DNA from: CAVZZV01 sp963779845 | GTDB lineage: Bacteria > Bacteroidota > Bacteroidia > Bacteroidales > GCA-2748055 | NCBI GenBank assembly: GCA_963779845.1 | Contig: CAVZZV010000006.1 | Span: 186,001-250,000, forward strand | Direction: 5' to 3' | DNA length: 64,000 nucleotides | Shown here: positions 55,818 to 64,000 of the stretch, piece by piece | Position numbering within the stretch: position 1 is the first letter of the stretch | Layout: every line of letters begins with the position of its first letter | Notes under the pieces: generated by a model | Told to the model about the DNA's origin: nothing | Seen by the model: the letters and a program-made list of their open reading frames with translations, nothing else | Database searches by the model: none | Position numbers and translations under genes: made by a program

Positions 55818-55976
55818 GTGACCAGACAGTTGAGCAGAGTAACTATGGCTTTCTATTTTTTAACAGGTTTTAATCGTGATAAGGATTTAATTTGCCGAAA
55901 TAATGCTGTTTCTTATTGATTTTTAATAACTTTCTGACCAAATCTATTTTATTCCAATCCATTAATACCTGAAAAC

Positions 55977-56402
55977 ATGAATGAATTTAAGAAATTTATC
56001 AGCAAGGGTAATGTCGTCGAAATGGCAGTTGGCTTAATCACTGCCTTGTATTTTGGTGCCATTATCAAGTCCCTGGTGGATGATATTCTCATGCCTCCCA
56101 TCGGTCTTCTTCTCGGAGGAAAGGATTTTTCGCGCCTTAGGATTATACTAAAAGATGCTGTACCGGAATCTGTTGCCGGAGCAGGTGATGGAATCAGGGA
56201 AGTGGCCATCCAGTATGGAGTGTTTGTTAATACTATCGTAACCTTCCTTATTGTCTCACTTGCCATCTTCATGATCCTCAAAGCATACAACAGGCTAAAA
56301 GAAAAAATGGAACATAAAAAAGAACTGGAGAAAGCCGCTCCGGCTGTTCCTACAAAAGAGGAACAATTATTAGCGGAAATCAGGGATCTTCTAAAGAAGT
56401 AG
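55977..56402 (+). CDS. mscL: large-conductance mechanosensitive channel MscL
   Basis: A 141-aa channel that opens under membrane tension to release solutes on osmotic downshock. TM1 (KGNVVEMAVGLITALYFGAI) and TM2 (VFVNTIVTFLIVSLAIFMIL) are intact, and the C-terminal helix ends in the usual LLAEIRDLLKK. In TM1 the common VGVIIGAAFG is replaced by VGLITALYFG, bulkier residues at the constriction, which might shift the gating threshold. Confidence 0.95.
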   Translation: MNEFKKFISKGNVVEMAVGLITALYFGAIIKSLVDDILMPPIGLLLGGKDFSRLRIILKDAVPESVAGAGDGIREVAIQYGVFVNTIVTFLIVSLAIFMILKAYNRLKEKMEHKKELEKAAPAVPTKEEQLLAEIRDLLKK

Positions 56403-56438
56403 AATCCCGGAATAGAAACCACTTATACCGTTCAATCT

Positions 56439-57224
56439 ATGGTCACGCTGTATGGCATTTCCCTTCAATACTATATCCCGATGCGAAGCGAATGTTCTGA
56501 CCGTTCTGAAATGGTCAGCCAGGTATTGTTTGGGGAAACCTTCACCATTCTTGAAAAGAAGGCGAAGTTTTCCTTCGTCAGGCTGGATTTTGACGGATAC
56601 GAAGGATGGGTAGATACGAGATCCATACATTTATTGAATGAGCGTGAATATAGGGATTACCATTCAATTGATCCGGTCATACTGCATACAAACATGACTA
56701 TCGGTTCTTCGGATTCCATGAAGCCAGGAATCAAGGTGGGAGCAGGTAGTACTTTGGTAATCTCCGAGGGGGTTATTCAACCCGGACTAAAAGATTTTCT
56801 TGCACCGGAGCCGGGAGAATTTAATAAAATAAGCGATAAGCAGGCGGCGTTGATGAGTTATTGTCGCCATTTTATCTCAGTACCCTACTTGTGGGGCGGA
56901 CGCTCTGATATGGGAATTGATTGTTCCGGTCTGGTACAAAATCTTTATAAGCAGGCAGGCATTGCGATACCCAGGGATGCCTCTCAACAGGTATTGAAGG
57001 GAGAAACAGTCAATTTTCTTTCTGAATCAGCACCGGGCGATATTGCCTTTTTCGATAATGAGGAGGGAATCATAAGCCACGTAGGCATGCTACTTTCGAC
57101 GAACAGCATCCTTCATGCCTCCGGGAAAGTGCGGATCGATTCTTTTGACCATCAGGGAATCTATTCGGAAAAAGAAAGGGAATATACCCACAAATTGAGG
57201 GTTATTAAGAGATTCTTCTCCTGA
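56439..57224 (+). CDS. NlpC/P60-family (C40) peptidoglycan endopeptidase with SH3-like domain
   Basis: A 261-aa protein with an N-terminal bacterial SH3-like region (about residues 15-65, ending GWVDTRSI) and a C40 peptidase domain (about 140-255). C162 (DCSG), H214 (SHVGM) and H226 (LHASG) form the catalytic triad. Members cut D-Glu to diaminopimelate links in cell-wall peptides. No signal peptide is visible from ATG 56439, so it may be cytoplasmic and act on recycled muropeptides. Confidence 0.9.
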   Translation: MVTLYGISLQYYIPMRSECSDRSEMVSQVLFGETFTILEKKAKFSFVRLDFDGYEGWVDTRSIHLLNEREYRDYHSIDPVILHTNMTIGSSDSMKPGIKVGAGSTLVISEGVIQPGLKDFLAPEPGEFNKISDKQAALMSYCRHFISVPYLWGGRSDMGIDCSGLVQNLYKQAGIAIPRDASQQVLKGETVNFLSESAPGDIAFFDNEEGIISHVGMLLSTNSILHASGKVRIDSFDHQGIYSEKEREYTHKLRVIKRFFS

Positions 57225-57392
57225 GTGCAGCCAGGCCCGGGTACCCTTTACTATGGCAATGCTCAGTCAGCGGAACCTTTGCCGGGCAAATTATATTACG
57301 AAAAACCCGGTATAATGTAAGGTCCTCACCCAAAATCCTTTCATTTCTCCAAAAACTGTCATAACTTGTGATGAATTAAAAAACCCTCACCT

Positions 57393-57944
57393 ATGTATGA
57401 ATTTTCTGAATTTTATGGCTTCATAATTATTCTTCTCGTAATCGCGATCCTCTATTTCATATTCAGGTTGGTGAGGGAAAGACGAAATGAAGAAACCAAA
57501 AATACCGGTGAGTATACCTATCGGTTTCCCAGGCCTGCAGTAACTGTTGACATCCTTGTTTTTACCACAGTGGAAAACAATAAACAAGTTTTGCTCATAA
57601 AAAGAAAGGCCGATCCCTTCAAAGGTCGATGGGCTTTGCCCGGAGGGTTTATTGAGATGGATGAAACCCTTGAAATTGCTGCTTTACGGGAACTCAAAGA
57701 AGAAACAAATATTCAATTGAGCCGGCTTGACCAATTCAGAGCTTTTGACGATCCCGACCGGGATCCACGGGGAAGGACCATCTCCATGGTTTTTTATACT
57801 TTCCTTGAATCCATTCCAAAAAATCATAAGGCCGGCGACGATGCGGCGCAATTGCAATGGTTTCCGATTGAAAATCCCCCTCCCATGGCCTTCGACCATG
57901 ACCGGATTCTTGCAGAGGCACGGCAATTAATAGTCGAGGAATAA
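57393..57944 (+). CDS. membrane-anchored Nudix hydrolase
   Basis: A 183-aa Nudix protein. An N-terminal hydrophobic helix (about 9-24) anchors it to the membrane with the catalytic domain probably cytoplasmic, as positive charges follow the helix. The Nudix box runs from G85 (GGFIEMDETLEI) through REL and EET to I107. The DxPxRDPRGR stretch resembles ADP-ribose pyrophosphatases and NrtR-type domains (YHNFDDPDRDPRG type). Substrate is a nucleoside diphosphate derivative. Confidence 0.88.
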   Translation: MYEFSEFYGFIIILLVIAILYFIFRLVRERRNEETKNTGEYTYRFPRPAVTVDILVFTTVENNKQVLLIKRKADPFKGRWALPGGFIEMDETLEIAALRELKEETNIQLSRLDQFRAFDDPDRDPRGRTISMVFYTFLESIPKNHKAGDDAAQLQWFPIENPPPMAFDHDRILAEARQLIVEE

Positions 57945-57988
57945 AAAGGGTCAAATAATTGCATCTGATTTTTTAATAGTGGGGAGAC

Positions 57989-58021
57989 TTGACCACCCAA
58001 AGAACTTTTTTCTTATCTTTG
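57989..58021 (+). promoter_or_regulatory. promoter and short leader of cysD
   Basis: TTG (57989-57991), 22 bp, and TATCTTTG (58014-58021) resemble the Bacteroidota promoter with a slightly long spacer. The leader of about 40 nt has a small AACCTG/CAGGTT hairpin. No known riboswitch is recognised. Confidence 0.5.
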
Positions 58022-58067
58022 CCCCTCAAATAAACCTGCCTCTTTCAGGTTGGTGAAGATTCGAACT

Positions 58068-58973
58068 ATGGAGAAATATACTCTCACCCATTTGCGGGAA
58101 CTGGAAGCTGAATCCATCTACATCATTCGGGAAGTTGCTGCGCAATTTGAAAAACCGGCTCTGCTTTTCTCTGGTGGAAAAGATTCCATTGTTATGTATT
58201 ATCTTGCTTTGAAAGCCTTTTGGCCTTCCAAAGTCCCCTTTCCCTGCCTGCATATCGATACAGGCCACAATTTCCCGGAAACTCTGGAATTCCGGGATAG
58301 CCTTATGGAAAAAACCGGCGGGAAATGTATTGCCCGCTATGTTCAGGATTCCATCGATTCAGGGAAGGCGGTTGAAGAAAAGGGGGTTAATGCCAGCAGG
58401 AATGTCTTACAAACCATTACCTTGTTGGATGCCATTGAGGAGTTTAAATTTGATGCCGCCCTGGGTGGAGGTCGAAGGGACGAAGAAAAAGCCCGTGCGA
58501 AAGAACGCTTCTTCTCCCATCGGGATGAATTTGGGCAATGGGATCCTAAAAACCAACGACCCGAATTGTGGAACATCTTCAACGGGAAGAAAAACATGGG
58601 AGAACATTTCCGTGTATTTCCCCTTAGCAACTGGACCGAAATGGATGTATGGCAATATATTTATCTGGAGGATATTGAAATTCCACATCTTTATTACACC
58701 CATAAACGGGAAGTTTTCAATCGTGACGGGGTATGGCTGGCTGCCGCCGACTTCATGCAACTAAAAGAGGGGGAAAAACCAGATGTCCTGGATGTCCGTT
58801 GTCGTACAATCGGCGATATTACCTGCACGGGATTGACCCTCTCCACTGCTAACAGTCTTGAGGATATCATCCACGAAGTCGCTGCCACCAGGGTTACAGA
58901 GCGAGGTGGCAGATATGATGACCGTCGCTCGGAAGCAGCCATGGAAGACCGCAAAAAGGAGGGTTACTTTTAA
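58068..58973 (+). CDS. cysD: sulfate adenylyltransferase subunit 2
   Basis: The ATP pyrophosphatase subunit that adenylates sulfate to APS, 301 aa from ATG 58068 (the frame also allows a TTG at 58050). The PP-loop SGGKDS is at residues 35-40. GGGRRDEEKARAKERFFS and PLSNWTEMDVW are family hallmarks. It works as a heterodimer with the CysN GTPase encoded 109 bp downstream. APS feeds sulfate assimilation or sulfation. No cysC, cysH or sulfite reductase follows in this window. Confidence 0.97.
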   Translation: MEKYTLTHLRELEAESIYIIREVAAQFEKPALLFSGGKDSIVMYYLALKAFWPSKVPFPCLHIDTGHNFPETLEFRDSLMEKTGGKCIARYVQDSIDSGKAVEEKGVNASRNVLQTITLLDAIEEFKFDAALGGGRRDEEKARAKERFFSHRDEFGQWDPKNQRPELWNIFNGKKNMGEHFRVFPLSNWTEMDVWQYIYLEDIEIPHLYYTHKREVFNRDGVWLAAADFMQLKEGEKPDVLDVRCRTIGDITCTGLTLSTANSLEDIIHEVAATRVTERGGRYDDRRSEAAMEDRKKEGYF

Positions 58974-59082
58974 AGGCAAAAATATATCTCCTATAAAATT
59001 TACATCCATGAATTAATTTACTTCATCCTACCCTTTCTTTTTTGCTTTTGATGGAGTACTCAAGATTTGAAATCCGCTAATT

Positions 59083-60365
59083 ATGATAAAGGAAAAAAAC
59101 AGTCCCACCCCCGGCTATCTCGATATGCAACTGCTCCGTTTTACCACGGCCGGTAGCGTGGACGATGGAAAAAGCACCCTTATTGGCCGACTTTATACGA
59201 CAGCAAATCCATTTTTGAAGATCAGATGGAGGCTGTGAAATTAGCGAGCGAGCGGAGGGGAGAAGAGCAGGTTAACCTTGCTCTGCTAACCGACGGCTTA
59301 CGAGCGGAACGGGAACAGGGAATCACCATTGATGTGGCTTACCGCTACTTTGCCACCCCGAAAAGAAAATTTATCATTGCCGACACACCCGGACATATTC
59401 AATATACCCGAAATATGGTAACCGGGGCCTCTACGGCGAACCTTGCCATTATCCTGATCGATGCCCGAAACGGGGTGCTTGAGCAAACCATTCGGCATGC
59501 CTATCTTGCTTCATTGCTCAGGATTCCACATGTGGTAATCTGCATCAACAAGATGGATTTGGTGGAATACAAAGAAGAACGGTTTGAAGAGATAAAAAGC
59601 CACTTTGAACAGTTCTCATCCAAACTGGATATCAAGGATATCCGTTTCATTCCCATTTCAGCCCTAAAAGGGGACAATGTCGTAGACCGGTCGAAAAATA
59701 TGACCTGGTATGATGGCCCTACCCTCCTCTACCTGCTTGAGACAATTCATATTGCCAGCGACCTGAATTTTGTCGATGGCCGGTTTCCCGTTCAGTATAT
59801 TATCCGTCCTATGAAAGATGAATACCATGACTACCGCGGGTATGCAGGGCGTGTTGCCGGAGGTATTTTCAGGAAGGGGGATAAGGTGAAGGTACTTCCT
59901 TCTGGTTTCAGTTCCACCATCACCTCCATTGATACCTACCAGGGTGAATTAGAGAAGGCTTTCCCCCCCATGTCGGTAACCCTGAATTTGAGCGATGACA
60001 TCGACATCAGCAGGGGCGACATGATCGTCTTGGACAATAAGGAACCTGAAGTAAGCCAGGACGTAGAGCTTATGATGTGTTGGATGAGTGAAAAACCCAT
60101 GGCCCTGAACGGGAAATATACTGTCAGGCATACCACCCATGAAGTGCGCTGCCTGATAAAAGAGGTGGTCTATAAGATGGATATCAACAACCTTGAGAAA
60201 AATTACGGAGATAAAGCCATAGGCCTTAACGAAATTGCGCGGATCAAAATCAGGACCACCAAGCCATTGCTGTTCGATTCATACAGGATAAACCGGCTGA
60301 CAGGAAGCTTGATTCTTGTGGAAGAGGGAACAAACAATACTGTTGGCGCGGGGATGATTATCTAA
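59083..60365 (+). CDS. cysN: sulfate adenylyltransferase subunit 1, frameshifted near codon 38
   Basis: The GTPase subunit of ATP sulfurylase, EF-Tu-like. From ATG 59083 the first frame encodes G1 (GSVDDGKST, residues 24-32) and GRL, then runs to a stop near 59242. The rest is in another frame that continues as YDSKSIFEDQMEAV. One missing T in CTTTATAC (59191-59198) explains it: CTT-TTA-TAC would give GRLLYDSKS. Downstream are G3 (ADTPGHIQYTRNM) and G4 (NKMD), and the two beta-barrel domains are complete. A fragment starting at ATG 59226 would lack G1 and be inactive. The lesion is either a homopolymer sequencing error or a real inactivating mutation. Confidence 0.9.
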
Positions 60366-60375
60366 AAAGATAAAC

Positions 60376-60408
60376 AAAAAAAAAGGCTGCCGGTGGCAGC
60401 CTTTTTTT
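60376..60408. terminator. bidirectional terminator between cysN and the lipoprotein gene
   Basis: GGCTGCC (60385-60391) pairs with GGCAGCC (60395-60401), loop GGT, with nine A on the left and seven T on the right. It serves both convergent genes. Confidence 0.9.
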
Positions 60409-60428
60409 ATGCTTAATTGCAGTTCCCT

Positions 60429-61412
60429 CTACTGTACCATGCGAAATGGCTTAAGAGGTGCAGGATAGAAATTCGAAGTGTGGCTTGATTTCTTGCCTGG
60501 AATATCTGCTGGAACCGTAGAAATCGTATAAATGATGGGTAAGCCCCCAAAACAGCCAGCATCAACACAGAACCCATTAATATAAACAACCAGTTCCTGG
60601 TCACAGGTATTTACGGTACCGCTAATAGCGCTCCAGGTCGGATCGTTATAGCCAAAAACCTCTGCCCCCATCAACTGTTCATCAGGGTTACCTGAAATGC
60701 TGTAATCATAGGTGGATACTACAAGTTTAAGTTCCCAGGTTGGATCAAATATCCCCTGAACGATAATTCCAAAATCATCCCCGGTATAATCAGGATCACG
60801 AATAACCATTCCCTGATAATCATACACATCGGGAGCCCAGTTCTCGTTGATGTCGACAACTCCCAAATAATCCTCTTCAACAAATTCGCAAGGAACGGGA
60901 ATTGAAATATTTGGAGCGCCTCCTTTTAGAACTCCCATAATATTAATGATACTGGAGGCATTAGCCGGCTTCCCGTTTGAAAGGTAAGCAGGTAGAAATG
61001 TACCGTCCGAAAGTGTAATATTGGTAAAAATATTGAACATATCCCCTGCCTGTATGTCAGTGGTAGAACTGAGTTCATCAATTACATCCACAATTTTCTG
61101 AGAGGTTATTTCAACCGTGGAGGGTACCGATTCAATAGTTTGAAGAAGATAGGGCTTGGTATAATCATTATTGTATACCACCATTATCTCCAACTTTTGG
61201 AAATCTGAATCAAAGAGAACGTCTACATCTGTAGTGAGACTATAGGAACCCGGATCAGAAACATTGATAAAGGGATCTGATTCAGTTACAATAAAAAGGC
61301 CGGCATCGGCCACTTTTATTTCATCGGGCATTCTGCCATTGGTATCCCGCTCGCAGGACAAGACAAATACCCCCAATGAAAAAAGTAATAATATATGACT
61401 TAAGTATTTCAT
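60429..61412 (-). CDS. surface lipoprotein of unknown family, third gene of a SusC/SusD operon
   Basis: A 327-aa lipoprotein with signal MKYLSHILLLFSLGVFVLSC, C20 lipidated. The sequence is acidic, strand-rich and contains several cysteines near the C-terminus (NTCDQEL, FCVDAGCFGG). The last 30 residues are basic. I do not recognise a family. Its place directly behind SusD suggests a SusE/F-like surface glycan- or peptide-binding protein. The 26-bp gap to SusD implies co-transcription. Confidence 0.75.
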   Translation of the reverse strand: MKYLSHILLLFSLGVFVLSCERDTNGRMPDEIKVADAGLFIVTESDPFINVSDPGSYSLTTDVDVLFDSDFQKLEIMVVYNNDYTKPYLLQTIESVPSTVEITSQKIVDVIDELSSTTDIQAGDMFNIFTNITLSDGTFLPAYLSNGKPANASSIINIMGVLKGGAPNISIPVPCEFVEEDYLGVVDINENWAPDVYDYQGMVIRDPDYTGDDFGIIVQGIFDPTWELKLVVSTYDYSISGNPDEQLMGAEVFGYNDPTWSAISGTVNTCDQELVVYINGFCVDAGCFGGLPIIYTISTVPADIPGKKSSHTSNFYPAPLKPFRMVQ

Positions 61413-61438
61413 AGTTTTTTATTTAAAATTTTTTAAAA

Positions 61439-63109
61439 TTACTTATCCCAGAATATATTGTAGGTGGTAATAGTCTTTTGGTCAGGAGCATTTTCATTAA
61501 GGGACAGCTCGTCACTGGACCAAGGCCAGGAGAGGGGAAAATCCCTGTTACGTTGAACAGGAACAGGACCAGTTCCATCAGGTCCTCCGCTAACAAATCC
61601 TCCTGGTGCCATCGCAGGATTTTCGGGGTCGAAGAGAACAGGATAGCCGGTTCTTCTATAATCTGTATATTGATCATGCGAGGTACCAAAACTTGAAATC
61701 CACTTTTGGGTCATAATTATTTCCAGTTTTTTCGAGGATGAAGCAGCATCAAAATCTTCTTCAACCGCAGTTAAATAGGCCTCATCATCACCGGAACCTA
61801 CTAAATCGGGCACTGTTTGGTCGGGTGCTACGGCAGCCACAACCTGATCAACCTGAGCCAGGGAGGCTTCAACAGCCTTCATCGTCACTGTCTTAAGATC
61901 GGTATCAACACCGGCTTTACCGACTGCGACTAACTCGGCTTCGAGATACAGGCGGTCAGCATAGGTAAGCAGCCTGCAGGGAGCGGCACCTGTCCCGGTA
62001 GAGGTATTTAATCCTCCGTTCGGAGGAAGTGTTCCATCATCAAACTTTCCACCAACAGGATATATGCCCATCATGGTAAATATCTGACGACCGGCATGAT
62101 CTCTGTTCAATCCGGTGGAGCCGAAATAGATAGATACAAACTCTCCATTCTTGTATTCCGGTTTTGGATCACTCGCACCACTGCTGTATTGATTTACAAA
62201 ATAATAGGGAATCCTGGGATCAACAATATTGTTAAAAATATCAGGATTTTCCCCGTTCATGATTTCATAGAACCAGGGACTGATATAATTACTGATCTGT
62301 CCACCTCCATACTCAGTCACGAATGCAGGGTTTCTGTTATCAGGAGCAGCTTCAGGTCCATAAGGAATGATGAAACTTTCACTCCACTTGCTGATCAAGC
62401 CTGCTGGATTAGAAAGCAGGGCGGTGACTGCGGCCTGATCAAACATATCATCGAGCCTTACCTGAGTGTAGAGTTTTAACTGAAGTGTCCGGGCGGCTTT
62501 TTTCCATTTGGTGATACTTCCATTGTAAATGATATCATCTGCTCCCGGTTCAATAAGGTTTTCAGATTCCTCGTTATCAAGATCGGCAAGACCATCGTTG
62601 AGCAATTGGAAAATGCTACCATAGATGGCCTTTTGATCATCAAATACAGGATTAACGATTCCCTTAACGTTGGCTTCAGTAAAAGGAACATCGCCATAAA
62701 GGTCGACGAGGGTACTGTAAACATATGCTTTGAGCACTTTACCAATACCTGCGTAATGGGAATTGTCCGTATTCTCTGCAAGATCTATAATTAACTCAAC
62801 ATCCTGCATTACATCCGCATAAAATACCGGCCAATAGGCATTGACGGCAAAAGAACTACCGGTTATTCCATAATTATCATATTCCGGTTCTCTGGAAGAA
62901 AGCTGGTGCATAAATGTGGCAGTAGCATATCCCACAGATCCAAAATCATAGACAAAGATACTTCCGATACCGTCCTCAATTCCCGGTAGCAACTTCTGAA
63001 TATTTGGTTCAGAGGGCTGATTGGGATCATGGTTGATATCCAGAAAATCTTCACAGCCAGCTGCCCCTATCAAGAGCACGGCAAGCAAAAAGATTTTTAT
63101 TCTCTTCAT
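61439..63109 (-). CDS. SusD/RagB-like lipoprotein, SusD-like_2 type
   Basis: A 556-aa nutrient-binding outer-membrane lipoprotein. The signal ends at C19 (LLIGAAGCEDFLDIN). NHDPNQPSEPN and the following YDNYGITG-like region are typical of the SusD-like_2 subfamily, whose members more often pair with receptors for peptides or unidentified ligands than with classical starch-type loci. It lies 21 bp downstream of a SusC-type receptor. Confidence 0.92.
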   Translation of the reverse strand: MKRIKIFLLAVLLIGAAGCEDFLDINHDPNQPSEPNIQKLLPGIEDGIGSIFVYDFGSVGYATATFMHQLSSREPEYDNYGITGSSFAVNAYWPVFYADVMQDVELIIDLAENTDNSHYAGIGKVLKAYVYSTLVDLYGDVPFTEANVKGIVNPVFDDQKAIYGSIFQLLNDGLADLDNEESENLIEPGADDIIYNGSITKWKKAARTLQLKLYTQVRLDDMFDQAAVTALLSNPAGLISKWSESFIIPYGPEAAPDNRNPAFVTEYGGGQISNYISPWFYEIMNGENPDIFNNIVDPRIPYYFVNQYSSGASDPKPEYKNGEFVSIYFGSTGLNRDHAGRQIFTMMGIYPVGGKFDDGTLPPNGGLNTSTGTGAAPCRLLTYADRLYLEAELVAVGKAGVDTDLKTVTMKAVEASLAQVDQVVAAVAPDQTVPDLVGSGDDEAYLTAVEEDFDAASSSKKLEIIMTQKWISSFGTSHDQYTDYRRTGYPVLFDPENPAMAPGGFVSGGPDGTGPVPVQRNRDFPLSWPWSSDELSLNENAPDQKTITTYNIFWDK

Positions 63110-63130
63110 AATATTTATTATTAAATGTTA

Positions 63131-64000
63131 TTAAAATGATAACTTAAGGTTAAACCCTATTCTCTTCACAGATGGTGCCACTGAATATTCAATACCCTGA
63201 ACATTGGAGTTTCCATAACCGTTAACATCGGGATCAAAGTTTGTAAATTCCGGTATGTTAGGGGCAAAATACCAAAGGTTTCTTCCGGTAATACTAAATA
63301 CTGCCGCACCAAATGGGGTTCTGTCAAGTAGCTTTTTCGGGAATGAGTATCCAAGCGTAATTTCCCTCAACCTGAGGGTTGTACCGTCATAGACATTCCA
63401 GTAACCGGCTGAATTTATAGCGAAAGACTCACCGAAATACAAATCATTAATAGTTACCTGTGTTACATTCTGTATTGGATCCCCATTGGAGTCAAGAATG
63501 GGGTCCCCGGTATTCGGGTTTCCATATACACCGGGGATGATGACTGTTTTTTCCCTGTCTTCCGTATCCTTGGTTACCCCACGCCCCAGCAATGTTGCGA
63601 TTGAGGTTGAGTATATATCTCCACCTTTCCGGTAATCAAGCATTAGATCAAGGGATAAACCTTTGTAGGAAAAAGTATTGGTTAAACTACTGAGGAAATC
63701 AGGGTTTGGATCACCATAAAAATCAAGTTCAGTATCCCTGATCAATAAACCTGTTCCCTGATCGATCAATAATTGACCTTCAAAGGTTGCATTTTTTTCA
63801 CCATAGAACACGCCATAAGGTTGTCCAATGGCAAGGTAGGCACTTGGGTCCCCAAACAATCCGGCAATTGAAGTCTTATCAACTCCTTCCACTATTGCTT
63901 TTACTTCACTCTGATTCTTGGTAAAAGAGAGGAACATGGACCACTCAAAACCGGTGGTGGTCTTGACAGGAACGAGATTCACACCAAGCTCAATCCCTTT
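63131..64000 (-). CDS. SusC-family TonB-dependent receptor (partial, N-terminus beyond window)
   Basis: The C-terminal 290 residues of an outer-membrane receptor barrel, ending RIGFNLKLSF. The blocks LSSLTNTFSYKGLSLDLMLDYRKGGDIYS and TLRLREITLGYSFPKKLL are present in the usual SusC form. The frame is open through the right edge of the window, so the plug and signal are not visible. It forms a unit with the SusD-like and lipoprotein genes that follow. Confidence 0.92.
   Translation of the reverse strand, partial: KGIELGVNLVPVKTTTGFEWSMFLSFTKNQSEVKAIVEGVDKTSIAGLFGDPSAYLAIGQPYGVFYGEKNATFEGQLLIDQGTGLLIRDTELDFYGDPNPDFLSSLTNTFSYKGLSLDLMLDYRKGGDIYSTSIATLLGRGVTKDTEDREKTVIIPGVYGNPNTGDPILDSNGDPIQNVTQVTINDLYFGESFAINSAGYWNVYDGTTLRLREITLGYSFPKKLLDRTPFGAAVFSITGRNLWYFAPNIPEFTNFDPDVNGYGNSNVQGIEYSVAPSVKRIGFNLKLSF

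Noticed and set aside
58022..58067. Riboswitch ahead of cysD
   Set aside because: The leader is only about 40 nt with one 6-bp hairpin; no SAM or other known aptamer core is visible.

Overview
This window is chromosomal DNA from a member of the Bacteroidota, most likely a free-living, polysaccharide-degrading lineage near the Bacteroidales/Marinilabiliales. That placement rests on two SusC/SusD outer-membrane pairs, TamL and PorT, a DUF3467 gene behind rpoC, and several promoters of the Bacteroidota type (TTTG, 19-20 bp, TAnnTTTG). No phage, insertion sequence, CRISPR array or rRNA operon was found.

Layout. 1-7.1 kb: a cut-off UvrD/AddA-like helicase, mnmA, a membrane-anchored nucleoside hydrolase, arfB, an exonuclease/GIY-YIG fusion and tRNA-Lys. 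7.2-14.7 kb: a YyaL/SPATA20-type protein, a three-domain rhodanese, a sugar/H+ symporter, a secreted esterase whose signal peptide is in another frame, and an exported OB-fold-like protein. 14.8-22.4 kb: a four-gene polysaccharide utilization operon (SusC, SusD, GH43, sulfatase) behind 800 bp of repeat-bearing regulatory DNA. 23.1-38.5 kb: the translation/transcription core, all on the minus strand: rpsU, xer recombinase, hpf, four tRNAs, tuf, tRNA-Trp, secE, nusG, rplKAJL, rpoB, rpoC, DUF3467. 38.6-47.1 kb: a HhH protein, a sodium symporter, class II aldolase, then the envelope cluster TamL / SpoU methyltransferase / PorT / MenG(UbiE). 47.2-58 kb: an SDR, an Ldh-type dehydrogenase, a patatin fused to an outer-membrane barrel, a decayed sulfatase-fold gene, a flavin reductase, aconitase, MscL, an NlpC/P60 peptidase and a Nudix hydrolase. 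58-60.4 kb: cysD and a frameshifted cysN. 60.4-64 kb: a second SusC/SusD-type operon, running off the window.

Functionally most of the window is housekeeping. The accessory content is the glycan-uptake loci and the exported hydrolases. The sulfatase plus GH43 composition points to a sulfated or arabinose/xylose-bearing glycan. PorT indicates a type IX secretion system elsewhere in the genome.

The main anomalies are three reading-frame lesions: cysN near 59194, the esterase near 12576, and the sulfatase-fold relic at 51.5-52.25 kb. Others are a 15-bp minisatellite inside the tRNA cluster, 10-bp phased repeats upstream of the first SusC, and hairpins in the leaders of the core operons. I did not find a clearly new multi-gene system. 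The strongest leads are the regulatory repeats and the frame lesions.
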